A stretch of DNA of 44,431 bases, taken from positions 1-44,431 of the IMG/VR virus record IMGVR_UViG_3300002143_000123. One strand, written 5' to 3'. The DNA is from a virus. Under the pieces are notes generated by a model. The model was given only the letters and a program-made list of their open reading frames with translations, made no database searches and was not told the DNA's origin. Each line of letters starts with the position of its first letter. Positions within the stretch are counted from its first letter, which is position 1. Below, piece after piece: positions 1-7,459 of this stretch. The translations under genes were made by a program, and so were the position numbers.

Positions 1-16
1 CTTAACCTTGCCCTGC

Positions 17-31
17 CTATATATCTATTCG
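17..31 (-). promoter_or_regulatory. Minus-strand promoter-like motif, copy 1
   Basis: Read on the minus strand this is CGAATAGATATATAG. The same 15 bases occur at 1120-1134 before the sigma-like gene, and a shorter version lies at 345-357. This copy would drive a minus-strand gene beyond the left window edge. The role is inferred from repetition and placement only. Confidence 0.4.
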
Positions 32-49
32 TTCTATAGGCATTTTTAT

Positions 50-292
50 TTAGACTTTCTCTAAATTATTTTCAAATTCTCCCCTTAGACTTTCTTCACA
101 TTCAAATTTTTCGATCATATTTTTCTCCATTGCGATAAAAGCTTGTGCCTCCCTCTCACTATCTACTGTATCGACTAATGTCGCTAAAATTCGCTTACTT
201 AAGCTTGTGCCATTTTTGAATGTCGTTACTAGTTCAATCTTTTCATCCCAAATATCAAACTTATTCGAACTATTTTTATTGTATACCAACAT
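50..292 (-). CDS. Hypothetical 80-residue acidic protein
   Basis: I do not recognise this protein. It is an 80-residue, soluble-looking, charged product with a Lys/Asp-rich N-terminal half and a Glu-rich C-terminal half predicted to be helical. It has no cysteine pair, membrane segment or known motif. The ATG at 292 is preceded on the minus strand by AAGGA at a suitable distance, which supports this start. A promoter-like CGAATAGAATAG element lies about 53 bases upstream, at the same distance as before the neighbouring sigma-like gene, so the two are probably co-regulated early genes. Small unknown early phage proteins often modify host functions, but nothing here shows that. Confidence 0.6.
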   Translation of the reverse strand: MLVYNKNSSNKFDIWDEKIELVTTFKNGTSLSKRILATLVDTVDSEREAQAFIAMEKNMIEKFECEESLRGEFENNLEKV

Positions 293-575
293 TGTTTTTT
301 TCCTTGTTTTTATCCCTTAAGGTATAACTACTTGTTTCCCTTATGCTATTCTATTCGTTTCAACCGATTAATAATTTAGTAGAATTTAAAAAGTATTTAA
401 AATAATTTTAAAAAGATAATAGGATAAAAATATCCAATTTTGAATGGGTATGATTAGGTAATACAATCGGTCCGAACTTAGTCAAACGCCATAGCTTCCC
501 TAAGCCCACCAGTTTAGGTAATACTGGTAAGTTAAAATTAGAGGGGATATTTCTACCCCCCCTATCTTTCCTATC
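293..575. other. Intergenic region with hairpins, no gene seen
   Basis: About 280 bases without a convincing ORF. It contains the minus-strand promoter-like element at 345-357, an AT-rich stretch around 360-440 and a perfect 6-bp inverted repeat ACCAGT/ACTGGT at 508-528. A GGGG/CCCC hairpin near 543-566 could be a weak terminator for the minus-strand sigma-like gene. No T-rich tail of the usual quality is present, so the terminator reading is weak. Confidence 0.4.
345..357 (-). promoter_or_regulatory. Minus-strand promoter-like motif, copy 2
   Basis: On the minus strand it reads CGAATAGAATAGC, sharing CGAATAGA with the copies at 17-31 and 1120-1134. It lies 53 bases before the ATG at 292. 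The constant distance to the start codon suggests a promoter -10 region or activator site. Confidence 0.4.
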
Positions 576-1064
576 TTACTTTTTGAAAGCTTCTTTCAAC
601 TCATTCCATATTTGGCTTATTCTACCTTCTGAAAGTTCCAATTCCTTAGCTATTTCTTGATTAGTAAATCTGCACGCCTTCATTATGATAATATTGTATT
701 CTTGTAAAGTTATCATAGCCTCGTCAAGTAGTTCTTGTGCTTGTTTTTGAACTTGGCCGACAAGGTCTTCACTAGTATTAATTGGATCGATTACCTTACC
801 TAGTGAATCTTCACAAGATAGGGAAGTAGTGTTTTTTCTTACATATTTCTTGCGAAGTTCATCATTAAGTTTATTCTTGTAAACTACCCAAATAAACTTC
901 TCGAAGCTAACATCATTTTGAGTACGATCAAAAGTAATGTAAGCGGAACCAACAACATCGTGAGCAAGTTCGCTAGCTTGCGACTGGTTAAGTTTTTTCG
1001 AAGCTACTGAAATAAGCTTTGAAGTTACCAAGTTAACATCGCAACCAAAAACTGAATTATCCAT
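576..1064 (-). CDS. Sigma-70-like (ECF-type) RNA polymerase sigma factor
   Basis: A 162-residue protein with the layout of a small two-domain sigma factor. Residues about 25-75 look like region 2: a helix with SELAHDVVGSAYITFDR, then FEKFIWVVYKNKLNDELRKK, as in the -10-binding helix. Residues about 112-160 look like region 4, a helix-turn-helix with FTNQEIAKELELSEGRISQI. Such factors bind host RNA polymerase core and redirect it to phage promoters. The ATG at 1064 has AAGGA upstream on the minus strand. A promoter-like element lies 56 bases upstream, and four dyad repeats lie further up at 1182-1279. The length fits ECF-type factors. A non-sigma DNA-binding regulator is the alternative. It is one of two sigma-like genes here. 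Confidence 0.75.
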   Translation of the reverse strand: MDNSVFGCDVNLVTSKLISVASKKLNQSQASELAHDVVGSAYITFDRTQNDVSFEKFIWVVYKNKLNDELRKKYVRKNTTSLSCEDSLGKVIDPINTSEDLVGQVQKQAQELLDEAMITLQEYNIIIMKACRFTNQEIAKELELSEGRISQIWNELKEAFKK

Positions 1065-1119
1065 TTTTCTATCCTTGTAAAAAGTTTGCTAGTGAGAAGT
1101 TCATTAGCATAATATCATT

Positions 1120-1134
1120 CTATATATCTATTCG
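1120..1134 (-). promoter_or_regulatory. Minus-strand promoter-like motif, copy 3
   Basis: CGAATAGATATATAG on the minus strand, identical over 15 bases to 17-31. It sits 56 bases before the sigma-like gene's ATG at 1064 and just downstream of the dyad repeat cluster, as expected for a promoter next to an operator array. Confidence 0.45.
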
Positions 1135-1181
1135 GCATCGGCAAGGAATTATTTAATTATTTTTACAAAGTATTTTAGAAT

Positions 1182-1279
1182 TGTCATTTTGTCAGGTGGC
1201 ATGTCATTATGGCATGGTCGAAATGTGCGCCTGTCATATTGGCGGGGTTTATTCAAATTGGCTGCCATTTTGGCAGGGG
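1182..1279. repeat. Four dyad-symmetric operator- or iteron-like repeats
   Basis: Four related elements start at 1182 (TGTCATTTTGTCAGG), 1202 (TGTCATTATGGCATGG), 1232 (TGTCATATTGGCGGGG) and 1263 (TGCCATTTTGGCAGGGG). The core TGYCA-N3-TGGCA is a dyad, so a dimeric protein could bind it. Starts are 20, 30 and 31 bases apart, close to whole helical turns, so all sites face the same side. They lie upstream of the minus-strand sigma-like gene and downstream of a small DNA-binding-like gene. An operator array or a replication origin are both possible. The rest of the 1065-1358 gap shows no gene. Confidence 0.6.
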
Positions 1280-1358
1280 CTGTCCAAACCCGGGGGCATG
1301 TACACTTAACAAGCCAACTATTATATAAATGTACTACCCATACTAGGCAAATCGGCCC

Positions 1359-1544
1359 CTAAAGTTTCTTCTTTCTTCGACCAAGTTTGCGTTTTACTTC
1401 GGGCAGCATGTTATGAATTGTGGCCGTACACACATCTATCAGGAGTACTTTCCTTAAGGTGTCAACCATTTCTTGAAGTGACATTCGGTAATAATTCTTG
1501 AGTATGAAATCGCAGATAACTTTTTTGGTAGATTTGTCAATCAT
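1359..1544 (-). CDS. Small basic helix-turn-helix-like protein
   Basis: A 61-residue protein from the ATG at 1544; an in-frame TTG at 1568 would add eight residues. Residues about 20-50 (YRMSLQEMVDTLRKVLLIDV, then CTATIHNML) look like a helix-turn-helix, and the C-terminus is a strongly basic tail ending in GRRKKKL. This fits a small DNA-binding regulator, but no family is recognised. The start codon overlaps the stop of the upstream glycosyltransferase-like gene (ATGATTGA), which suggests translational coupling in a two-gene minus-strand operon. The dyad repeats at 1182-1279 lie just downstream and are a plausible target, though this is only positional inference. Confidence 0.5.
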   Translation of the reverse strand: MIDKSTKKVICDFILKNYYRMSLQEMVDTLRKVLLIDVCTATIHNMLPEVKRKLGRRKKKL

Positions 1545-2292
1545 TTGGTTTACTCGCCCACTCGTCAAACTTTTTTTGTAAAACGACTTCTGTTGTTTCG
1601 CACTTTGTCCAGCCTACATATCGATCAGTGATTAATAGGTAAGCCTTCGGCTTACTCTCAAAACATCTGCTAGCCCAATAAAATCCAGAGAAGGATGAAA
1701 TCAAAAGAGAAAGCTTGGGCATCAATGTTGATATCTGTCTTCGATTGAATTCGCCCATATCTATAATCTTCGCCCTGCTCGATGGATAGTTAGCATTGCA
1801 CAGCCATAAAATATGGTAGTCTTTGTAGTATTTGTTTACTATCTTATCATTATGGGCTTTGTTCATATAGCTTTGCTTACTTGAAAAATGCGATTCGACC
1901 CCAAGCAATGGTTTATCGTTAAATCGCCTCGCAAATTCTTCTGCCCAATCTGATTCTTCTTTTGTTGGAAAAAATGCAGGACCATTTTTTATATAGTCAT
2001 ACCCATTTTTTTTTAAATGCAATGGAACTCTTGCATCAAGTTGATCGGCATACTTTGGTGTATTGCTTAAAGTTGTGTTTATTATTTTACATTTGTTTTC
2101 TCTGGCAAAGGCATGAGCAGAGGTGTTATCCATATAGATAAGCCCTTTAACATTGGGTATGTTTAACAGAGCACAATCAAACTTTCTACTTGTACAGATT
2201 GTTATTTCGGCATCTCTTATTTGAGATATAGCACCAGCAGAACAAAGATTATCTCCAAAGCGTTCATAAGCTTGGACTAGTAATTTTTCCAT
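1537..2292 (-). CDS. GT9-like (heptosyltransferase-like) glycosyltransferase
   Basis: A 251-residue protein resembling the ADP-heptose:LPS heptosyltransferase family (GT9, GT-B fold). The N-terminus has a Gly-Asp loop in RFGDNLCSAGAISQI followed by ITICTSRKFDCALLNIP, like the N-terminal Rossmann half. The C-terminal half has LGVESHFSS, then YHILWLCN, then RRQISTLMPKLSLLISSFSG, echoing the family's donor-binding region where a glycan-synthesis site ends in a Ser/Gly-rich loop. It is shorter than typical GT9 enzymes (about 320-350 residues). It would transfer a sugar to a phage or host glycan. The gene starts 3 bases from the divergent palindrome at 2295-2312 and shows no clear ribosome site. 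Family assignment is by eye and moderate. Confidence 0.5.
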   Translation of the reverse strand: MEKLLVQAYERFGDNLCSAGAISQIRDAEITICTSRKFDCALLNIPNVKGLIYMDNTSAHAFARENKCKIINTTLSNTPKYADQLDARVPLHLKKNGYDYIKNGPAFFPTKEESDWAEEFARRFNDKPLLGVESHFSSKQSYMNKAHNDKIVNKYYKDYHILWLCNANYPSSRAKIIDMGEFNRRQISTLMPKLSLLISSFSGFYWASRCFESKPKAYLLITDRYVGWTKCETTEVVLQKKFDEWASKPND

Positions 2293-2294
2293 AA

Positions 2295-2312
2295 TGTATT
2301 ATAATTAATACA
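2295..2312. promoter_or_regulatory. Divergent palindromic promoter region
   Basis: TGTATTA-TAAT-TAATACA is an inverted repeat with perfect 7-base arms, lying between the minus-strand gene starting at 2292 and the plus-strand gene starting at 2328. Read on the minus strand it gives GTGTATTAATT, close to the GGTGTATTWWT element found before late plus-strand genes. It may be a back-to-back promoter or a dimeric operator. Confidence 0.45.
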
Positions 2313-2327
2313 CAGGAGAAATCAATA

Positions 2328-2522
2328 ATGAATACGCCACAAAAAATAGAAACAGAATTACGCATAGTTGCTCATGCGGACATTTTACCTTTGATTGAGC
2401 CAGATCCTTCTGAGGATGAAGCATTAATTAGGATAGTCGCAAACACTAGTTCTTTGGAAACTAAAACAAATGATCTATCCTCACGGACTGACGGAAAAGC
2501 AAGTGATGACGGCAATGGATAA
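2328..2522 (+). CDS. Hypothetical 64-residue acidic protein
   Basis: A 64-residue product, not recognised. It is acidic and hydrophilic, with an EPDPSEDEALIRIV segment and a Ser/Thr/Asp-rich C-terminus that may be disordered. The ATG is preceded by a strong CAGGAGAAATCAATA ribosome site, which makes translation likely. It is the first plus-strand gene after the divergent palindrome. Its 3' end overlaps the sigma-like gene by about 50 bases in another frame, an unusually long overlap unless that gene starts at the internal ATG at 2506. Confidence 0.5.
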   Translation: MNTPQKIETELRIVAHADILPLIEPDPSEDEALIRIVANTSSLETKTNDLSSRTDGKASDDGNG

Positions 2523-3057
2523 GGCAATCGCCCTCCTTGCTACAACATTTATGTTTGGTTATTATGATAGTGATGACATAAGACAAGAAGCTTATATTTT
2601 TGGTTTGGAAGCTTTGCCTCGTTATGACCCATCTCGCCCACTGGAAAATTTCTTGTACACGCACATAAGAAATCGGCTAATAAATTTCAAGCGTGACAAA
2701 TACCATCGCACAGATTCTCCCTGCAAAATCTGTTCAGAACACGGTAGGCATCCAGATGGCTCAGTTTGCCAAAAGTTTATTTCTTGGAAAAGAAGAAACT
2801 CATCTAAGCAAAACTTGATGCGACCACAAAACATAAAGAATACTGATGATTCAGAAAAGTCAATGAGACTAAATCAATCTGTTGTAGACGATGCAAATAT
2901 ATCTGAATGTATAGAACTTATAGATAATAATCTAGATGTTGAACTTAGATCAACTTATATTAGAATGAAGAATGGCGAACCAGTGCCAAAAGCTAAAAGA
3001 TTTAAAATAGAGGAATCAATTAAGGAGATTATAAGTGGCAGGAAAAAGGCTGAATAA
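2470..3057 (+). CDS. Second sigma-like factor (region 2 plus Cys motif)
   Basis: A 195-residue protein. Residues about 30-80 match sigma region 2: DSDDIRQEAYIFGLEALPRY, then PSRPLENFLYTHIRNRLINF and KRDKYHR, the helix pair that contacts core polymerase and the -10 element. Residues 85-100 hold C85, C88 and C100 with H91 and H94 nearby, a possible zinc site inserted after region 2. The C-terminal 50 residues could be a degenerate region 4. This may be the late sigma factor reading the GGTGTATTWWT elements; that link is inference. The ATG at 2470 has a weak ribosome site, and the ATG at 2506 is an alternative that would reduce the overlap with the previous gene. The 3' end overlaps the next gene's GTG start by 23 bases. 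Confidence 0.65.
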   Translation: MIYPHGLTEKQVMTAMDKAIALLATTFMFGYYDSDDIRQEAYIFGLEALPRYDPSRPLENFLYTHIRNRLINFKRDKYHRTDSPCKICSEHGRHPDGSVCQKFISWKRRNSSKQNLMRPQNIKNTDDSEKSMRLNQSVVDDANISECIELIDNNLDVELRSTYIRMKNGEPVPKAKRFKIEESIKEIISGRKKAE

Positions 3058-3817
3058 AACTGATCGTGATTATATAGCTACGAACCATCAATCAATGTCT
3101 CTCTCAGATCTCTCTGCTAAAATAAATAAGTCTGAGGATATGATTGTGGATTATATTACAGATTTGCAATTAAAGGAAAAGGCTGGCGAGCTAAGAAGCA
3201 GTAAAGCGTGGAAGCAACTTAGGCAAGAGATGGATGAGGATGAGCTAGAGTACTTTGAAGAGCAGTATGTAAAGTACATGGCCCAGTTCAGAGAAGATGT
3301 GCTCGTAACTGAGGAAACACAAATATTTTTGGTTATCAAGTTTGAGATAATGATGCATAGGAATGCCAAGGGCAAAAGGAATGCAGCGAAAGATATTGGG
3401 CGATTAGTCAGACAACAAGAACAGTACATGGGGCGATTTAGCTCTCCAGATGAAATGTCTGATACAGACCGCACTTACTTGTTGAACTTGGAAACTCAAA
3501 TACAAGCAGCTAAAGCATCTGAACAAGCTCGCTCTACAGAGTATATAAAGCTTGAGGAAAAACATCAGGCACTACTCAAAGATTTAAAGGCGACCAGAGA
3601 TCAGCGTGTAACAAGGATTGAGTCATCTAAAGAGACATACTTATCTATAATCAAGAAGCTTCAGAATGAAGAAGAGCGTGATCTAATAGGTGGAAGTATG
3701 GAAACTATGAAGATGGCGACAAAAAAGGAAGAGAAAAAACTAACTAGCGTTCATACATTTGAAGATGGTAGTCAGGATCTACCAGTCTTAATACCAAAGG
3801 AAAAAGAAGATGAGTAA
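3035..3817 (+). CDS. terS: Probable terminase small subunit
   Basis: A 260-residue, highly charged helical protein. Residues 1-50 look like a DNA-binding helix-turn-helix (LNKTDRDYIATNHQSMSLSD, then LSAKINKSEDMIVDYI). Residues about 125-235 look like coiled coil, and the tail is acidic. An N-terminal helix-turn-helix with a helical oligomerisation region is the usual plan of terminase small subunits, which recognise the packaging site and feed DNA to the large subunit. It lies two genes upstream of the large terminase. The start is GTG at 3035, chosen because AAGGAG ends 7 bases before it. The gene overlaps its neighbours on both sides, as in an operon. A general regulator is the alternative. 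Confidence 0.5.
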   Translation: MAGKRLNKTDRDYIATNHQSMSLSDLSAKINKSEDMIVDYITDLQLKEKAGELRSSKAWKQLRQEMDEDELEYFEEQYVKYMAQFREDVLVTEETQIFLVIKFEIMMHRNAKGKRNAAKDIGRLVRQQEQYMGRFSSPDEMSDTDRTYLLNLETQIQAAKASEQARSTEYIKLEEKHQALLKDLKATRDQRVTRIESSKETYLSIIKKLQNEEERDLIGGSMETMKMATKKEEKKLTSVHTFEDGSQDLPVLIPKEKEDE

Positions 3818-4859
3818 AACGGCACTAGTGTTTGGGGCAACTGGACAAGATGGATCTTATCTGTGCGAAATGCTTTTGAAGAAGGGTTATGATGTCTTAG
3901 CGATAGCAAGAAGGTCTTCTGTAGATAATACCGAAAGGCTGAAAAATTGTTTAAATCACAGACGATTCACTATGGTCAGGGGCGACATATGTGATCAATC
4001 TTTCGTTTTCAGCACGATAGCCAAGAACAATCCAGAGGAAATCTACAATCTGGCAGCACAGAGTCATGTGGGCGATTCTTTTACGCAACCGAACTATACG
4101 ATTGATGTAGATTTGATGGGAACATTGAATGTTTTAAATGGAATTTTGAACTTTTCAAAATCTTCAAGATTTTATCAAGCTTCTACGAGTGAAATGTATG
4201 GTTCCTGTTTCTCTTACTATAGTCCTATTGATGGCACTAGAGTTGAGTCTAAAACTGCTATTAGCAGAGAAGATTTTATTAAAAAGAATTGTTTTCAAGA
4301 CGAATTTACTGCAATGATACCCAATTCGCCATATGGAGTTGCGAAGCTGGCATCCCACAATTTGGTTAAGATTTATAGGGAGTCCTATGGATTGTACGCC
4401 TGTTCGGGCATATTATTCAATCATGAATCACCAAGGCGTGGTGAATTGTTTGTAACAAGAAAAATAACTTCTTGGATAGGAATGCGGAAAAACTCTAAGA
4501 CAAAAGAAAAGTTACAGCTTGGAAATGTAGATTCTTTGCGTGATTGGGGTCATGCAAAAGATTATGTTGAAGCAATGCACTCGATGCTTCAATTAAATGC
4601 TCCAGATGATTTTGTAATAGCTACTGGGCGTACTTATTCTGTAGAAGATTTTTTAAATGTTGCTTTTAAACACGCTGGTTTTGGTAGTTGGAAAAGGCAA
4701 GTGGTTTTAAATCCAACATTAAAAAGACCATTTGAGGTTGATGCTCTTCGTGGAGTTTCAACAAAGGCAGCAAAAGTTCTCAAATGGGAACCTAGTTATA
4801 ATTTTGATCTTCTTGTTAAAGAGATGGTCGAAAGCGATATAGATGGACACAAAGTATAA
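3810..4859 (+). CDS. gmd: GDP-mannose 4,6-dehydratase
   Basis: A 349-residue short-chain dehydrogenase/reductase that converts GDP-D-mannose to GDP-4-keto-6-deoxy-D-mannose, the precursor of fucose, rhamnose and related sugars. The NAD(P)-binding loop is GATGQDGSY at residues 9-17. The catalytic residues are present: T126 and E128 in STSEMYG, and Y175 with K179 in SPYGVAK. Family signatures ILFNHESPRRGELFVTRKIT and DSLRDWGHAKDYVEAM are also seen. Total length is close to the usual 350-370, but the gap between E128 and Y175 is 47 residues against about 23 in E. coli Gmd, so there is an insertion near the active site. The start overlaps the previous gene by 8 bases. No GDP-fucose synthase partner is seen in the window. 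Confidence 0.93.
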   Translation: MSKTALVFGATGQDGSYLCEMLLKKGYDVLAIARRSSVDNTERLKNCLNHRRFTMVRGDICDQSFVFSTIAKNNPEEIYNLAAQSHVGDSFTQPNYTIDVDLMGTLNVLNGILNFSKSSRFYQASTSEMYGSCFSYYSPIDGTRVESKTAISREDFIKKNCFQDEFTAMIPNSPYGVAKLASHNLVKIYRESYGLYACSGILFNHESPRRGELFVTRKITSWIGMRKNSKTKEKLQLGNVDSLRDWGHAKDYVEAMHSMLQLNAPDDFVIATGRTYSVEDFLNVAFKHAGFGSWKRQVVLNPTLKRPFEVDALRGVSTKAAKVLKWEPSYNFDLLVKEMVESDIDGHKV

Positions 4860-5328
4860 AGTAATTAGGGATACTAGAGAGCAAAATGGCTGGACTTTTA
4901 TGCCAGCAAAAGCTTGCGAAGGAACTGTATCTGGAACACTAAAGACTGGTGATTATTCCATAGAAGGATATCAGGATATTTTAACCATAGAAAGAAAAGG
5001 CTCTATTGCAGAATTAGCAACAAATTTAGTTGAAGATAGATTTGAAAGAGAACTAGAAAGAATGGAGTCTTTTAAATATGCATTTATGATCTTAGAGTTT
5101 TCTATGGATGATTTAATTAAATATCCTAAAGGTTCTGGAATACCATACTATAAAATGAAGAGTGTAAAATTAAATGCGTTTTTCTTACTTAAAAGACTAA
5201 TTGAAATAGAACTTAAGTATAAGGTTAAAATTATCTTTGCAGAAAATCATGGGCAAACTGTTGCTTCATCAATATTTAAAAGAGTAATTGAAAATGAAGG
5301 ACCAAGAGAAATTAAAGAGCATAATTGA
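4843..5328 (+). CDS. ERCC4-domain (XPF/MUS81-like) nuclease
   Basis: A 161-residue stand-alone ERCC4 nuclease domain. The family motif GD-Xn-ERK-X3-(D/E) is intact: D10 in the RDTREQ start, G36-D37 in LKTGDYSI, and E50-R51-K52 in IERKGSIAEL, followed by a helix with RFERELERM. These acidic residues bind the metal for cutting branched or flap DNA in the known family. No helix-hairpin-helix domain is attached, as is usual for phage and archaeal short forms. It starts 17 bases inside the gmd gene and overlaps the large terminase start, so it is in the packaging operon and may resolve branched replication intermediates before packaging. That role is inferred; the family call is strong. Confidence 0.88.
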   Translation: MDTKYKVIRDTREQNGWTFMPAKACEGTVSGTLKTGDYSIEGYQDILTIERKGSIAELATNLVEDRFERELERMESFKYAFMILEFSMDDLIKYPKGSGIPYYKMKSVKLNAFFLLKRLIEIELKYKVKIIFAENHGQTVASSIFKRVIENEGPREIKEHN

Positions 5329-7432
5329 TCGGGCGTGGATGCTATCTGAGCAAGAAATGCTTGCTGTTAGCCCATTGACTGATATTAACGACATTCAAAA
5401 AATAGTCGATTTACCTTTAACAAATATTCATCCTCTTAAAAACATTTCTAAATCTGACATGGAAAGAATGGATATATATCTGCTCAAGATAATGAGAAAT
5501 CCAGACTACTTTCCTTTTACATGCAAACTTTTATTTGGAATAGACATATTTCCTTTTCAGCATATCATACTTAAAGAACTTTGGAAAAGACCTTTCCCAA
5601 TGATTATCGCTGGTCGTGGTGCGGGTAAAAGTTACATTCTTGCCTTATACTCTATGCTCAGACTTTTGTTTACTCAGGGTTGTAAGATTGCAATCATAGG
5701 TAAAGTATTTAGGCAGAGTAAAGTTATATTTGAATACATGGAAGGTCTGTGGGTCAATGGGGTTATCTATAGAGACATATGTGGTGTTGGCAAAGGTAGA
5801 AATAATAGAGATCAAGGCCCAAGACGAGATATAGATAGATGCGAAATGATTGTTGGCGAAAGTGTAGCTATGGCATTGCCTTTAGGAACAGGGGAAAAGA
5901 TTAGAGGTCAAAGAGCCAATTATACAGTTTGTGATGAGTTTGCTTCTATTAGAGAAGACATATATCAAAATGTGGTAAGGGGTTTTTCTAGCGTAGCATC
6001 TAATCCAAGCGAGAAAGTTCATAGGCAAGCAAAAATAAGATTGATGAAACAGCTTGGGGTTTGGACTGATGCAGATGAAGCACAGGAAAGCAAAATACTT
6101 AGAAGCAATCAAAATATTGTTGCTGGTACTGCTTATTATTCTTTTAATCACTTCTATAAAACATGGGCGAATTATAAAAGGATAATTGAAAGCAATGGCG
6201 AAAAAAAACTTTTAGAAGAAATTTTTCAAGGGGCAATACCTCTTGGTTTTGATTGGAGAGATTATTCCATAATAAGACTTCCAGTAGAAATACTTCCTGT
6301 TGGTTTTATGGATGCTAAACAGATAACATCTGCTAGAATAAATAGCACTAAAGCCAATTATCTAATTGAGTATGGTGCTACATTTGCTACTGATTCTGAT
6401 GGCTTTTTTAAACGAAGTTTAATTGAATCTTGCATTGTTGGAAAGCCAGAAAGTCCAATAAGTTTGGCAGACGGAGAAATAGTTTTCCATGCTTCTTTAC
6501 TTGGTGATGGTGCTGTACAACATGTTATGGCAATCGATCCAGCTTCTGAAAGAGATAATTTTGCTATAATTGTATTGGCTCTACATGCAGATCATCGAAG
6601 AATAGTTTACTGTTGGACAACTAATAGAAGTGCATTTAAACAAAAAATGAATAAGGGTATTTCAAAAGAAAAAGACTTTTACAGTTATTGCTGTAGAAAG
6701 ATTAGGGATTTAACAAAAGCTTTTCCAAATATGGTAAGAATATCTCTTGATAGTCAAGGTGGTGGTGTTGCCATAGAGGAAGGTTTACAAGACCCAAATA
6801 GGATCAATGAATCAGAATCGCCAATATATAGAGTAATAGAACCAAACAAATCAAAAGACACAGATGATAAGCGTGGTGAACACATTCTTCAAATGATTAA
6901 TTTTGCAGATGGTAATTGGGTACTAGAAGCAAATCATGGTCTTCGTAAAGATATGGAAGATAAGGTTTTACTATTTCCATTTTTTGATCCAATATCAATA
7001 ACTCTTGCAGAAGAAGAAGATATTGCTGCTGGAAGAAAAGAAGATTTAACAAATTTGTATGATACGCTAGAAGATTGTGTTATGGATATAGAAGAGTTAA
7101 AAGACGAATTGGCCAGCATTGTCCATACTCAAACCATTGCTGGAAGAGATCGTTGGGATACTCCAGAAAGCAGAGATGTTGACGGCAAAAAAAGTAGGAT
7201 TAGAAAAGATAGATATTCTGCTCTTTTGATGGCAAACATGGTTGGAAGAATGTTTCAAAGGATTGAAGTTCAAGAAGAATACATACAATCTGGTGGATTT
7301 GCATCAGCAGTAGAGACTAAGAACAGTGATGGACCTATGTACATTGGTCCAGAATGGTTTAAACAAGCAACTAAGAATAGTGCTAATTATGGCACAGTTA
7401 TTCCTACAAGGTGTAATAATATTTTAGAGTAA
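5294..7432 (+). CDS. terL: Terminase large subunit (ATPase and nuclease)
   Basis: The packaging motor: it pumps DNA into the prohead through the portal and cuts concatemers. From the ATG at 5294 the protein has 712 residues; an in-frame TTG at 5288 would add two. The ATPase domain has a Q-like region (FPFQHIILKELW) and Walker A (AGRGAGKS) near residue 106. Walker B (YTVCDEFASI) is near residue 210. The RNase H-like nuclease domain has the first acidic motif in VMAIDPASERDNFAI near 412, the second in RISLDSQGGG near 485, and the third around KDRYSALLMANMVG near 645. It is long for the family (about 450-600). It overlaps the ERCC4 gene and is followed by the portal gene after 27 bases. Confidence 0.95.
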   Translation: MKDQEKLKSIIDRAWMLSEQEMLAVSPLTDINDIQKIVDLPLTNIHPLKNISKSDMERMDIYLLKIMRNPDYFPFTCKLLFGIDIFPFQHIILKELWKRPFPMIIAGRGAGKSYILALYSMLRLLFTQGCKIAIIGKVFRQSKVIFEYMEGLWVNGVIYRDICGVGKGRNNRDQGPRRDIDRCEMIVGESVAMALPLGTGEKIRGQRANYTVCDEFASIREDIYQNVVRGFSSVASNPSEKVHRQAKIRLMKQLGVWTDADEAQESKILRSNQNIVAGTAYYSFNHFYKTWANYKRIIESNGEKKLLEEIFQGAIPLGFDWRDYSIIRLPVEILPVGFMDAKQITSARINSTKANYLIEYGATFATDSDGFFKRSLIESCIVGKPESPISLADGEIVFHASLLGDGAVQHVMAIDPASERDNFAIIVLALHADHRRIVYCWTTNRSAFKQKMNKGISKEKDFYSYCCRKIRDLTKAFPNMVRISLDSQGGGVAIEEGLQDPNRINESESPIYRVIEPNKSKDTDDKRGEHILQMINFADGNWVLEANHGLRKDMEDKVLLFPFFDPISITLAEEEDIAAGRKEDLTNLYDTLEDCVMDIEELKDELASIVHTQTIAGRDRWDTPESRDVDGKKSRIRKDRYSALLMANMVGRMFQRIEVQEEYIQSGGFASAVETKNSDGPMYIGPEWFKQATKNSANYGTVIPTRCNNILE

Positions 7433-7459
7433 TCAGATTACAATCAGATTAGGTGAAAA

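Noticed and set aside
508-528. Rho-independent terminator at the ACCAGT/ACTGGT inverted repeat
   Set aside because: The stem is only 6 bp and no T-tract follows on either strand.
1182-1279. A CRISPR array
   Set aside because: Repeats are short, diverged dyads with spacers too short for CRISPR, and no cas genes are present.
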